From UBA1876 sp003446665 (GTDB lineage Bacteria > Synergistota > Synergistia > Synergistales > Thermovirgaceae): a stretch of 64,000 bases of DNA. The DNA is taken from the NCBI GenBank assembly GCA_040616305.1, contig CP159918.1, forward strand, positions 1,116,001-1,180,000. The letters are read 5' to 3'. Positions 50,124 to 57,428 of this stretch are shown piece by piece. The notes under the pieces were generated by a model. The model ran no database searches. It saw only the letters and a program-made list of their open reading frames with translations, and had not been told where the DNA came from. A program made the translations under genes and the position numbers. Every line of letters starts with the position of its first letter. Positions within the stretch are counted from its first letter, which is position 1.

Positions 50124-50815
50124 TGGCTTTTTTCTCCTTCTTGCCGCCTGATTTTTTCGGCTATTTCCATTATCTTTGCGACCACCTCGGCTATCTCCAT
50201 TTCCGATGTGTCTATTATTTTGGCATCAGAAGGCACCCTCAAGGGGGATTGCTCCCGATTTGTGTCAAGCGTATCCCGTTTTCTTACTTGCTCCTTTACT
50301 TCTTCAACGGTAATTTCCACTCCTGCTCCGGTAAGGTCCTTCCATCGGCGCAAGGCTCGTGCCGTCGGCGTGGCTACGAGGTAGATTTTCAGGGAAGCTC
50401 TTGGGAAAACCGTAGTTCCCATGTCACGGCCATCGGCTACAATATCGTTTTTTTCGGCTTCCATCTCCTGTATTTTAAGAAGTTTTTCTCTCACCAGCGG
50501 CAATTTAGCGTAGTCTGAAACACTTCGTTCCACCACAACGCTTCTGATTTTTGCGGTCACTTCCTCTTCGTTTACAAAAACTCTGCCTGAATCCATTCTT
50601 ACATACAAATCATCAAGGGCTTCTTTCATTTTTTCTGAGTCTTCCGGTGAGATCCCCTTTTCTAAAAGATACAATGTAACGGCCCGGTATAAAGCTCCGG
50701 TATCTAGATACTCGAAGCCAAGTTTTTCTGCGACACGCCGGGCTACGGTACTCTTGCCGGCTCCTGCCGGTCCATCTATCGTGATGGTCACAAACCTTTT
50801 TTTATCTCCTGTCAT
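50120..50815 (-). CDS. cmk: Cytidylate kinase
   Basis: Phosphorylates CMP and dCMP. The 231-residue protein has IDGPAGAGKSTVARRVA (about 11-27), YLDTGALYRAVTLY (about 34-47), DGRDMGTTVFP (about 128-138) and RDTLDTNREQSPL (about 180-192). ATG 50815 follows GGAAGG at 7 bases; an earlier TTG (50821) is possible. It is 5 bases after rluB and leads into plsC. Confidence 0.95.
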   Translation of the reverse strand: MTGDKKRFVTITIDGPAGAGKSTVARRVAEKLGFEYLDTGALYRAVTLYLLEKGISPEDSEKMKEALDDLYVRMDSGRVFVNEEEVTAKIRSVVVERSVSDYAKLPLVREKLLKIQEMEAEKNDIVADGRDMGTTVFPRASLKIYLVATPTARALRRWKDLTGAGVEITVEEVKEQVRKRDTLDTNREQSPLRVPSDAKIIDTSEMEIAEVVAKIMEIAEKIRRQEGEKSQ

Positions 50816-50826
50816 TTTCAACCTTC

Positions 50827-51582
50827 CTAGATGGTTCCGCCCTGATTGATCTTCGAAATCAGCTCGTCTTTTGATGTTTCAACCCATTCTCCAGGCTTTA
50901 GGGTTTCAAGCCAACATTTGCCGATGGCAACGCGTACTAATCTCTCGACTTGCAGTCCCGCTGCATTGGTTATGTGACGTATCTCCCTTTTGACCCCTTC
51001 TTTTAAAACAAATCGTATCCATCGGCTTCGCGGTTTACGTTCAAGCATAAGGACTCGTGCAGGCCGCAGTCGTTTTCCCTGAAAAAATGTCCCTTTTTTC
51101 AACAACGCAAGTTGATGCTCCCCAACGGGGGTGCTAACCAGAACATCATAGGTTTTTTCTTTTCCTTCGCGAGGGTGGGTCAGGCCGAGGGCAAGCTGAC
51201 CATCATTTGTCAAGATCAACAGTCCCTCGGACATCTTGTCAAGTCTTCCGACTGGAAAGGTCCCTTCCTTCGCATATTTAGCCGGCAAAATGTCGAAAAT
51301 CGTACGGTTATGTGTGTCCCTTACGGAACAGACATAGCCGGGCGGTTTGTTGAAAAGAACATACAGCTTTTCCCGGGGCTCGACGGACATGCCGTCGACT
51401 TCGACCAAATCGCCTTCCGACACTCTTGCGGCAGGCGTCGTAATGGTGACTCCGTTTATCGTTACCCGACCTCTTGTAACCAGTATCTCCACGTTTCTCC
51501 TCGAACCGAGACCACAGGAGGCCAGATAGCGATTGAGGCGAAATCCTCCATTCCCCGGATTTTCATGTCTGGCTTTCTTCAT
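50827..51582 (-). CDS. rluB: 23S rRNA/tRNA pseudouridine synthase, RluB/RsuA family
   Basis: RsuA-family enzyme; context next to scpB points to RluB (pseudouridine in 23S rRNA domain V). The 251-residue protein has an N-terminal S4 domain (RLNRYLASCGLGSRRNVE, about 16-33), NKPPGYVCSVRD (about 84-95) and the catalytic Asp in VGRLDKMSEGLLILTNDG (about 115-132), then KEGVKREIRHITNAAGL near the C terminus. Start ATG 51582 lies inside the 3' end of scpB. Confidence 0.92.
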   Translation of the reverse strand: MKKARHENPGNGGFRLNRYLASCGLGSRRNVEILVTRGRVTINGVTITTPAARVSEGDLVEVDGMSVEPREKLYVLFNKPPGYVCSVRDTHNRTIFDILPAKYAKEGTFPVGRLDKMSEGLLILTNDGQLALGLTHPREGKEKTYDVLVSTPVGEHQLALLKKGTFFQGKRLRPARVLMLERKPRSRWIRFVLKEGVKREIRHITNAAGLQVERLVRVAIGKCWLETLKPGEWVETSKDELISKINQGGTI

Positions 51583-52129
51583 CAACGTCTCTTTCTTCTA
51601 TTTCCGAGGACATTTCTTTTATTTCCTCGAGAGTGGGCAAATCCGATATGGAATTGAGGCCGAATTTTTCGAGAAATTTATCGGTGGTGCGATAGAGCAA
51701 GGGAGTCCCGGTTCCGGGCTTTCTCCCGGCGACTTTTATGAGCCCGTGCGAAAGAAGCGTCTCAATGACACGATCGCAGCGGACTCCACGAATCTCTTCT
51801 ATCTCCGCCCTGGTTACGGGTTGGTCAAAAGCTACTACGGCCAGGGTCTCAAGGGATGCCTTGCTGAGACGCATCCTTTGTTTTTGCGAAGTTTCCCTGA
51901 AAGAAGATATAATTCCTGCCATTCTGTCTTCTGTAGCCATTCTCCAACCAGAGCAAACACGTATAATTGTAAGTGAATGATGATCATTGTAATGTTCGGC
52001 AAGTTCTTCCAGCGCTTCTTTGACATCATCCACGGTTACGCAAAGCACTGATGAAAGCTCTTCTTCAGTTACCGGATCACTGGCCACAAAAAGCAAAGCT
52101 TCAATACATCGGGCCGTCAATGACAGCAT
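51563..52129 (-). CDS. scpB: Segregation and condensation protein B
   Basis: Kleisin-associated winged-helix subunit of the SMC condensin. The 188-residue protein has EALLFVASDPVTEEELS (about 9-25), LSKASLETLAVVAFDQPVTRAEIEEIRGV in parts (LSKASLETLAVVAFDQP, VTRAEIEEIRGV; about 94-122) and TGTPLLYRTTDKFLEKFGL (about 147-165), the family core. ATG 52129 follows AGGAG at 8 bases; overlaps scpA by 29 bases. Confidence 0.94.
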   Translation of the reverse strand: MLSLTARCIEALLFVASDPVTEEELSSVLCVTVDDVKEALEELAEHYNDHHSLTIIRVCSGWRMATEDRMAGIISSFRETSQKQRMRLSKASLETLAVVAFDQPVTRAEIEEIRGVRCDRVIETLLSHGLIKVAGRKPGTGTPLLYRTTDKFLEKFGLNSISDLPTLEEIKEMSSEIEERDVDEESQT

Positions 52130-52880
52130 GTTTAAGACTCCTGATCCAAAGAGTTCCAAAACCTTCTTTCTGGCTGAGACTTACATAGCCAAGCCGACAC
52201 ATTTCAAGCAGGGCCAAAATTGTGACAACCAGTAAACTCCTATCCGATCTTTTCGGAACAAGCTTTTCAAGGGGAATTTCGCCTTCTTCGTAAAATCTTT
52301 GCTGCAGCTCCCTAATTTTTTCTTCAACCTGCTTTTCTTCCGGAACGGGGTCTAGAAAACCTTCCTGACGCTCTCCGGAGACTATTTTGCTTTTTTCATT
52401 GCTACCTACATACGAAGCATACAAAGACCACCATTGCCTGCAAAAAGAGTACAGGTCCTTGAGTTCGTAAGCGGCGGTTTCGTTTTCCTCGACTACCCTT
52501 ATAAAGTGCCTTTCGCGCCTTTCCTGCAGCGTCTTGAGCAGTTCGGCTCCGGCGCGATAGGGTCTGTAACGTTGCAAGACATCCAATAACGTTTCTTCAT
52601 CGGCCTCGTTATCAGGTTCATTCCCGTCGGTTTCAAGGTTTTCTCCTGGGAGTAATGCCTTGATTTTCCCAAGAAGGATACGGGAACAAAGGCTCAAAAA
52701 TTCAGCCGCCTCATAAATTGACAGCCTTTCGGTCTGTGTCAGAAATCTGAAATAGGTTTCTATGATATCGCTGACCCGTATGGAAGAAGCTTCTATCTCA
52801 CGGCTTTCCAAAAGATGGCACAACACGTCCAGCGGACCTGAAAAACCTTCAACACGAATTTCGAACGAGCCGCCAGCCAA
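52101..52880 (-). CDS. scpA: Segregation and condensation protein A (kleisin)
   Basis: Bridges SMC heads in the condensin complex. The 259-residue protein begins with FEIRVEGFSGPLDVLCHLLESREIEASSI in parts (FEIRVEGFSGPLDVL, CHLLESREIEASSI), then EAAEFLSLCSRILLGKIKALLP (parts EAAEFLSLCSRI, LLGKIKALLP; about 60-81), and a C-terminal VVTILALLEMCRLGYVSLSQ (about 217-236). TTG 52880 follows GGAGG. It starts 36 bases after trpS. Confidence 0.94.
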   Translation of the reverse strand: MAGGSFEIRVEGFSGPLDVLCHLLESREIEASSIRVSDIIETYFRFLTQTERLSIYEAAEFLSLCSRILLGKIKALLPGENLETDGNEPDNEADEETLLDVLQRYRPYRAGAELLKTLQERRERHFIRVVEENETAAYELKDLYSFCRQWWSLYASYVGSNEKSKIVSGERQEGFLDPVPEEKQVEEKIRELQQRFYEEGEIPLEKLVPKRSDRSLLVVTILALLEMCRLGYVSLSQKEGFGTLWIRSLKHAVIDGPMY

Positions 52881-52916
52881 TGTAATCGTGCCTCCCTCAG
52901 TCGAGCCCGGTTGATT

Positions 52917-53909
52917 TTACCTGTGTACAAATCCGATTGCTTTCAATACTTCTTCCATTGTCGCCGAAGCAACTTCTCTCGCATGCCTCGCCCCTTCCCT
53001 CAAGACGTCATCCAGCTCGTCTTTGTGTTCGGAATAATATGAGCGTTTCTTTTGCACCGGTTCAAGCTTTTGCATCAAGTGGTTAAAGAGCTTCTTTTTG
53101 CAGTCGATACACCCTATGCCTGCAGTCCTGCACCCTTCGGCGATCTCTTCTTTCTCTTCGATGTTATCGTTAAAAACCTTGTGAAGATCCCAGACCGGAC
53201 ATTTTCCCGGATCACCTGGGTCAGTCCTTCTCTCTCGGGCCGGATCCGTCATCATGGTTCTGATCTTCTCCCATATTTCTTCCGGTGTATCGGCTATGTT
53301 TATGGCATTTCCATAGGATTTACTCATCTTCCTGCCGTCCGTTCCCGGGACTTTGGGTGTTGCCGTAAGCAGTGTCTGTGGCTCAGGGAAAATCTCTCCG
53401 AAGAAATTATTAAAACGCCGCACTATTTCACGGGTCAGTTCGAGATGAGCGGACTGATCTTCACCTACCGGGACATATTCGGCTTTGTAAACCAGAATAT
53501 CAGCGGCCATCAGCACTGGATACCCCAAAAAGGCGTACGTGCTGAGGTCCTTGTTGCGCATGTTGATGATTTGTTCCTTGTAAGTGGGACACCTTTCCAG
53601 CCAACCTAAAGGCGTAACCATCGAAAGGGCAACATGAAGCTCCACATGCTGCGGGACATGAGACTGAACGAAGATAGTAGCCTTCTCGGGGTCCAACCCG
53701 GCACCGAGCCAATCAAGAAGAACTTCCCTGCAGTTTTGCCGAATACCGCTACTGTCGGCATAATCAGACATCAATGCATGCCAGTCTACTATGCTGTAAA
53801 AGCTTTCGTACTCGTTCTGCAGTTTAACCCAGTTGGAAAGAGCTCCGGCCAAATGACCGAGGTGCAACTTTCCGGTCGGACGCATCCCGCTGAAAACCCT
53901 TTTTGTCAT
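52917..53909 (-). CDS. trpS: Tryptophanyl-tRNA synthetase
   Basis: Class I synthetase. The 330-residue protein has PTGKLHLGHLAGAL (HIGH motif, about 11-24), GYPVLMAADILVYKAEYVPVG in parts (GYPVLMAADILVY, KAEYVPVGEDQ; about 128-151) and GRKMSKSYGNAI (KMSKS motif, about 195-206). GAGGTG lies 8 bases before ATG 53909. The 208-base upstream region holds a nested inverted repeat and no T-box consensus. Confidence 0.96.
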   Translation of the reverse strand: MTKRVFSGMRPTGKLHLGHLAGALSNWVKLQNEYESFYSIVDWHALMSDYADSSGIRQNCREVLLDWLGAGLDPEKATIFVQSHVPQHVELHVALSMVTPLGWLERCPTYKEQIINMRNKDLSTYAFLGYPVLMAADILVYKAEYVPVGEDQSAHLELTREIVRRFNNFFGEIFPEPQTLLTATPKVPGTDGRKMSKSYGNAINIADTPEEIWEKIRTMMTDPARERRTDPGDPGKCPVWDLHKVFNDNIEEKEEIAEGCRTAGIGCIDCKKKLFNHLMQKLEPVQKKRSYYSEHKDELDDVLREGARHAREVASATMEEVLKAIGFVHR

Positions 53910-53989
53910 TACGTTTTCACCTCATTCTTTTTGGTCGTTTTCCGCTGTAACATGGGCTCCTCGGAAGCACTGTTCTTTTTATTATTTTG

Positions 53990-54039
53990 ACACAAAATAT
54001 TGCTTTTGATTTTCCAATTCAAAAGACATCATTTTGTGT
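53990..54039. repeat. Nested perfect inverted repeat upstream of trpS
   Basis: Outer arms ACACAAAAT (53990-53998) and ATTTTGTGT (54031-54039); inner arms CTTTTGA (54003-54009) and TCAAAAG (54019-54025) around a 9-base loop; the linkers are 4 and 5 bases. All arms are perfect complements. AT-rich, 80 bases before trpS. The rest of 53910-54117 holds a weak GGACCA/TGGTCC pair (54065-54100) and no gene. Confidence 0.65.
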
Positions 54040-54117
54040 AACACCGTGGTTTTTATCAATCCGCGGACCATTTCCTTCAAGTTTCGAATATATCTTGGTC
54101 CTGCGAATTGACGCGCG

Positions 54118-54906
54118 TTAGACCAACATCATCCCCGAATCAAAATGTGCTTTAAGCACGCAAACTTCAAGACCGGTTCGTATTTCTATTTCTTTTTGCA
54201 GAAAAGGCAAGGAAAGGCGCTCTATTTCCCCATGATCGGCTATGAGTATTGAAAGGCCACAATCTACGGCATCCTGTATTTCATGATATTTCATATCCGA
54301 CGTGAGAAACACATCAGCACCTTGCTTCAATGCTTCCTTCCACTGACCGCCTCCGGATCCACCGCAAAGAGCTATTTTTTCAACCCTTTCGTGCCTTCCA
54401 AGGGTGTGCACCCAACTGAGCGACAAGGTTTTTTTCGCAAAGATTGCAAATTCTTTCAATTCCAGTGGCGTCGATATATTTCCCGATGCTCCTTCCCATA
54501 ATTGGAAGTCGCACGAAAAATCACTCCCAAGAGGCTTTATCTCCTCGAGTTTTAAAAGTTCGGCCAGTATGACGTTAACTCCGCGGCACGAAACATCCCA
54601 GTTGGTGTGCGCTGCAATAACGTTTATACCGCTACGGAGTATTTGCGCGAGCATTTTCCCCTGGCTTTTGTCTGTATGGATTCGTCTGACAGGTTCAAAC
54701 AAAAGCGGATGGTGAGATACAATGCAATCACACCCCTTTGAGGAGGCCTCTTTTAAGGCCTCTCCTGAAACATCGAGAACGATACCGACCTTCTCAACGC
54801 TGTCATGAGGAGATCCTATAACAAGACCCGAATTGTCCCACTCTGTTGCCGTCCGCCACGGTGCGAACTCGTCAATCGCATCAAGGATTGATTGAACCAG
54901 AACCAT
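54118..54906 (-). CDS. Nif3-like dinuclear metal-centre protein
   Basis: NIF3/YqfO/YbgI family; ring-forming proteins with two metals, possibly GTP cyclohydrolase I-like, function not settled. The 262-residue protein has WDNSGLVIGSP (about 22-32), the metal His pair in DCIVSHHPLLFEP (about 58-70), AAHTNWDVS (about 97-105) and ADHGEIERL (about 224-232). It is the short form without the PII-like insert. In Firmicutes it often follows rpoD and trmK, which are not here. The ATG is only 27 bases after a terminator on the same strand. Confidence 0.9.
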   Translation of the reverse strand: MVLVQSILDAIDEFAPWRTATEWDNSGLVIGSPHDSVEKVGIVLDVSGEALKEASSKGCDCIVSHHPLLFEPVRRIHTDKSQGKMLAQILRSGINVIAAHTNWDVSCRGVNVILAELLKLEEIKPLGSDFSCDFQLWEGASGNISTPLELKEFAIFAKKTLSLSWVHTLGRHERVEKIALCGGSGGGQWKEALKQGADVFLTSDMKYHEIQDAVDCGLSILIADHGEIERLSLPFLQKEIEIRTGLEVCVLKAHFDSGMMLV

Positions 54907-54932
54907 CATTCTTCCTCCCGCGTTAACTTGTC

Positions 54933-54963
54933 AAAAAATAAAGCCACCTTTGCGGGTGGCTTT
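54933..54963 (-). terminator. Terminator after the tRNA(CAT) gene
   Basis: Minus-strand hairpin AAAGCCACC-CGCAAA-GGTGGCTTT (54963-54940) followed by ATTTTTT (54939-54933). Strong form, placed between the tRNA and the nif3-like gene. Confidence 0.85.
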
Positions 54964-54973
54964 GATTTCTTAG

Positions 54974-55050
54974 TGGTGGGCCCACCTGGACTCGAACCAG
55001 GAACCTTCCGGTTATGAGCCGGTGGCTCTGACCAATTGAGCTATGGGCCC
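54974..55050 (-). tRNA. tRNA with CAT anticodon (Met or Ile2)
   Basis: Acceptor GGGCCCA pairs with TGGGCCC, D arm GCTC/GAGC, anticodon loop CTCATAA on a CCGG/CCGG stem (the 27-43 pair is A-A), T arm CCTGG TTCGAGT CCAGG, encoded CCA. Not an initiator, because the first pair is G-C and the anticodon stem lacks three GC pairs ending GGG/CCC. C4-G69 and C5-G68, which help TilS recognise tRNA-Ile2 in E. coli, are present, so Ile2 (lysidine) is a real option. 55051-55089 upstream holds a small GCTTCAC/GTGAAGC hairpin (55064-55081). Confidence 0.9.
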
Positions 55051-55089
55051 ATGAATGATAAATGCTTCACGAAGGTGAAGCCTCACTCC

Positions 55090-55272
55090 TTATTCCTCGA
55101 TGGCAATGCACCCTACGGGACAGCTTTCAGCGGCTTCTTTGGCGCATTCCGCTCCTTCTGACCGGACCACTTTCGCCTTGCCGGCGTCTTCGTCAAGTTG
55201 AAAAACTTCGGGGCAAATCTGTGCGCACACACCACAACCTATGCATTCGTCACGATCCAGCTCGACTTTCAT
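55090..55272 (-). CDS. fdx: Single-cluster [4Fe-4S] ferredoxin
   Basis: Small electron carrier, 60 residues: MKVELDRDECIGCGVCAQ with CIGCGVCAQICP (about 10-21) and a C-terminal SCPVGCIAIEE, the Thermotoga/Desulfovibrio-type one-cluster ferredoxin with an extra cysteine pair that may form a disulfide. ATG 55272 has GGGAGGAGGTG upstream; the frame extends upstream into purR without homology. A possible electron acceptor for the PorGDAB enzyme. Confidence 0.92.
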   Translation of the reverse strand: MKVELDRDECIGCGVCAQICPEVFQLDEDAGKAKVVRSEGAECAKEAAESCPVGCIAIEE

Positions 55273-55342
55273 GGAGACGGTCACCTCCTCCCAAGGGAGA
55301 ATTCTAACCCAGCGTTTCTGCAACGTCAAACACCATTTTGCA

Positions 55343-56140
55343 TCAGGATTCAATCGCGACGTTCAATTCTCCGGTTTTACTTCGTTCCAGCCTCAACAAA
55401 GCCTTATAGAACGGAGCTGCTTTGCTTTCCGGTTGGGAAGCTACGATAAAAACACCAGCACCTACAGGTTTCGCGCCAAATTCCTCCGCTACAGAAAACA
55501 TACCTGCAACAGTACTGCCGCCGCGCATGAAATCGTCGATTATGAGCACTTTTTTGCCTTTCGACAAATGTCTTGTTCCCATATACATTGTCCTGATATC
55601 TCCGTTTGCCGCCTGATAATGTACTGCGACAGCCGGGCCGTCACTGGGGCGGTTCCTGAAACGGCAAACAGCCAGGGGAATGCCAAGCGCATAAGCCGTA
55701 AACATGGCAAGGGGAATGCCTTTCATTTCCGACGTCATTACTATGTCCGCTTTGAGATCAAAAAAATCCGAGGCCAGGATGAAGCCAAGGCGCCTCGCAT
55801 ACAGAGGATGAAAAAGAATATCGCTGTAATAAACCAGCATCCCTGGCAAAAGCCTGCCCGGCTCGTTGAGGAGCCTCACTGTCTCCTCAAGCCATTTTCT
55901 CCTCAGTTTTTCTGAAAGAAAGGGTCTGAAAGCGGCACCACCGCTTCTGCCTCGTTCTACATCCAGGCGCCCGATAAATTCATCGGACAATGCCCTGTCG
56001 ATTATGCTCGCATCATCGCTTATAACGGTCTTGGAAACCCCAAATATTTCGGCCATATCCGTCAGGGAGTGTTGCCTCGACGGCTCGAGAAGAAACCGTG
56101 TAACCATTCGTATAAGCCTTTCGGTCCGAGTACTTTTCAT
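55343..56140 (-). CDS. purR: PurR-type PRPP-binding transcription regulator
   Basis: Firmicutes-type purine repressor, unrelated to the LacI-type PurR. The 265-residue protein has an N-terminal winged helix (HSLTDMAEIFGVSKTVISDD, about 24-43) and a phosphoribosyltransferase-like domain (about 75-265) with VMTSEMKGIPLAM and the PRPP motif KVLIIDDFMRGGSTVAGM (about 197-214). In Bacillus PRPP relieves repression. The gene is 9 bases after ispE, as in Firmicutes; purB in this window is a possible target, but no PurBox was searched computationally. Confidence 0.92.
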   Translation of the reverse strand: MKSTRTERLIRMVTRFLLEPSRQHSLTDMAEIFGVSKTVISDDASIIDRALSDEFIGRLDVERGRSGGAAFRPFLSEKLRRKWLEETVRLLNEPGRLLPGMLVYYSDILFHPLYARRLGFILASDFFDLKADIVMTSEMKGIPLAMFTAYALGIPLAVCRFRNRPSDGPAVAVHYQAANGDIRTMYMGTRHLSKGKKVLIIDDFMRGGSTVAGMFSVAEEFGAKPVGAGVFIVASQPESKAAPFYKALLRLERSKTGELNVAIES

Positions 56141-56149
56141 TTTTCTCCA

Positions 56150-57022
56150 CTACTCCAAAACGAAAATTTTTCTTGCCCAGCAGAAGTCCCGTGCATTCCG
56201 AGCAACCGAACAGGCAGCAGCAATTTTATCAAAAAAAGCAAAACACCCGCTCCCGCTTCCGGTTATCCCCCAACAGATTGCTCCGTAACGCTCGAACTCT
56301 TTAAAAACCTGTCCGTATTCCGGATGTTCTTCTATCAGTATCTGCGCGAAATCATTCGGTAAAAACCCGACCAGTCTACCATTTTCAATAGAATTGAGAA
56401 GTTCCTTGGCTTCGCTAACGGACTCTTCCACTTTTTTGCGTTCAAAATCGAAGTCCCTCTTTTTATCGAGAAGCGCGTAGGCTCCGCTCGTGTCGCTTTC
56501 GAAATTCGGAATCAGGACTATGATTGCGAATTTTCGCGTCAGCGACACGCCTTTATCCAGAACTACTTCCCCTTTGCCCCCTCTGATGGATAATCTCTCA
56601 CCGCTCAAAAGAAACGGAATATCTGATCCTAGAACCGCGGGGTCTCCATAACCGGTCTTAAGCGGCCAAGTGTTTTCTATCCACTTCCAGAGAGCTGCTG
56701 CGTTGCCGCTTCCCGCCCCTGTCCCGCTACCCGGGGGGAAAAGTTTCGTCAATTCCATTTCTAGAGGAGGTACTTGTGCTCCTCTTTTTCTTGCAATCGA
56801 GAGAACATCGAAGAGAATATTTTTCCCTTCCACTTTTTCCCCGTGGATGGCAAGCTTGTCTTTACCCGAAATATCCCCGAAAAACGGAGATATTGTCAAG
56901 GTTTCGTAAATTGGAAGCCTGAAAAAAGACGAACACAAGTTATGGAATCCGTCTTGTCTTCGCTCCAGGATGCGTAAGGTCAAATTTATTTTCACGGGTG
57001 ATGTCAAAATAATTCCAGGCAT
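56150..57022 (-). CDS. ispE: 4-diphosphocytidyl-2-C-methyl-D-erythritol kinase
   Basis: ATP-dependent kinase of the MEP isoprenoid route. The 290-residue GHMP kinase has PVKINLTLRILERRQDGFH (about 9-27), the ATP motif FPPGSGTGAGSGNAAAL (about 89-105; usual PxGAGLGGGSSNAA), GSDIPFLL (about 128-135) and WGITGSGSGCFAFF near residue 255. The GAG in place of GGGS is a mild variant. ATG 57022 with GGAGGGAG upstream. Confidence 0.92.
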   Translation of the reverse strand: MPGIILTSPVKINLTLRILERRQDGFHNLCSSFFRLPIYETLTISPFFGDISGKDKLAIHGEKVEGKNILFDVLSIARKRGAQVPPLEMELTKLFPPGSGTGAGSGNAAALWKWIENTWPLKTGYGDPAVLGSDIPFLLSGERLSIRGGKGEVVLDKGVSLTRKFAIIVLIPNFESDTSGAYALLDKKRDFDFERKKVEESVSEAKELLNSIENGRLVGFLPNDFAQILIEEHPEYGQVFKEFERYGAICWGITGSGSGCFAFFDKIAAACSVARNARDFCWARKIFVLE

Positions 57023-57040
57023 GGACCTGCTCCCTCCAGA

Positions 57041-57072
57041 CAAATGAAAACCCCGGCGTATTACCGCCGGGG
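57041..57072 (-). terminator. Terminator after veg
   Basis: Minus-strand stem CCCCGGCG/CGCCGGGG (57072-57065 and 57058-57051) followed by TTTTCATTT. It lies only about 20 bases before the ispE start codon, so ispE, purR and fdx must depend on read-through or an unseen promoter. Confidence 0.75.
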
Positions 57073-57092
57073 TACCGCGTCCGGGTGAGATT

Positions 57093-57344
57093 TTAAAGCT
57101 GGATCAATTTCTTGTTGTCTGGCAGTATTTCGACTTCGACTTCCTTGGTGAGTAGCTCTGCGTAGCTGAAAGACACTGTGCTCTGTTGAGATTCGACGTA
57201 CATCGTAAACAGATGTGGATAGGTTTCTACGATGACGCCCATTCGTTCTTCAGTTTTTCGCCGTCCCTTGGAAGCCCTGTAACGAACTTTCGAACCTTTG
57301 TACAATTCCACCCTGTCGCGGATCGTAGCGAGGTTCGGACTCAT
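57093..57344 (-). CDS. veg: Veg family protein
   Basis: Small conserved protein of Firmicutes and relatives; in Bacillus linked to biofilm gene control. The 83 residues include LATIRDRVELYKGSKVRYRA in parts (LATIRDRVELYKGS, KVRYRASKGRRK; about 5-30), RMGVIVETYPHLFTMYV (about 35-51) and FSYAELLTKEVEVEI (about 60-74), the full Veg domain. ATG 57344 with GGAGTG upstream. It has its own strong promoter. The veg-ispE-purR order equals that of Bacillus. Confidence 0.9.
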   Translation of the reverse strand: MSPNLATIRDRVELYKGSKVRYRASKGRRKTEERMGVIVETYPHLFTMYVESQQSTVSFSYAELLTKEVEVEILPDNKKLIQL

Positions 57345-57374
57345 AAACGTCACTCCTGTATTTTTGATGGCTGT

Positions 57375-57403
57375 ATTTTACCACACAATTGCCGATAATT
57401 CAA
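57375..57403 (-). promoter_or_regulatory. veg promoter
   Basis: -35 TTGAAT (57403-57398), 17-base spacer, -10 TAAAAT (57380-57375). The Bacillus veg promoter is also known to be strong. Confidence 0.75.
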
Positions 57404-57428
57404 CCATAGATCGAAAAAAATTTAATAT

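Noticed and set aside
54065..54100. GGACCA/TGGTCC pair as terminator of nif3
   Set aside because: Only six bases per arm with a 25-base loop and no T-run; too weak to call.
53910..54117. T-box riboswitch before trpS
   Set aside because: No AGGGTGGNACCGCG-like T-box or terminator with a T-run was found; only the nested palindrome is present.
55241..55915. 224-residue plus-strand open frame opposite purR
   Set aside because: No motif or ribosome site; purR and the ferredoxin explain the region.
57354..57428. tRNA-Sec gene next to selB
   Set aside because: The gap is AT-rich, holds the veg promoter and cannot fold a 90-base tRNA.
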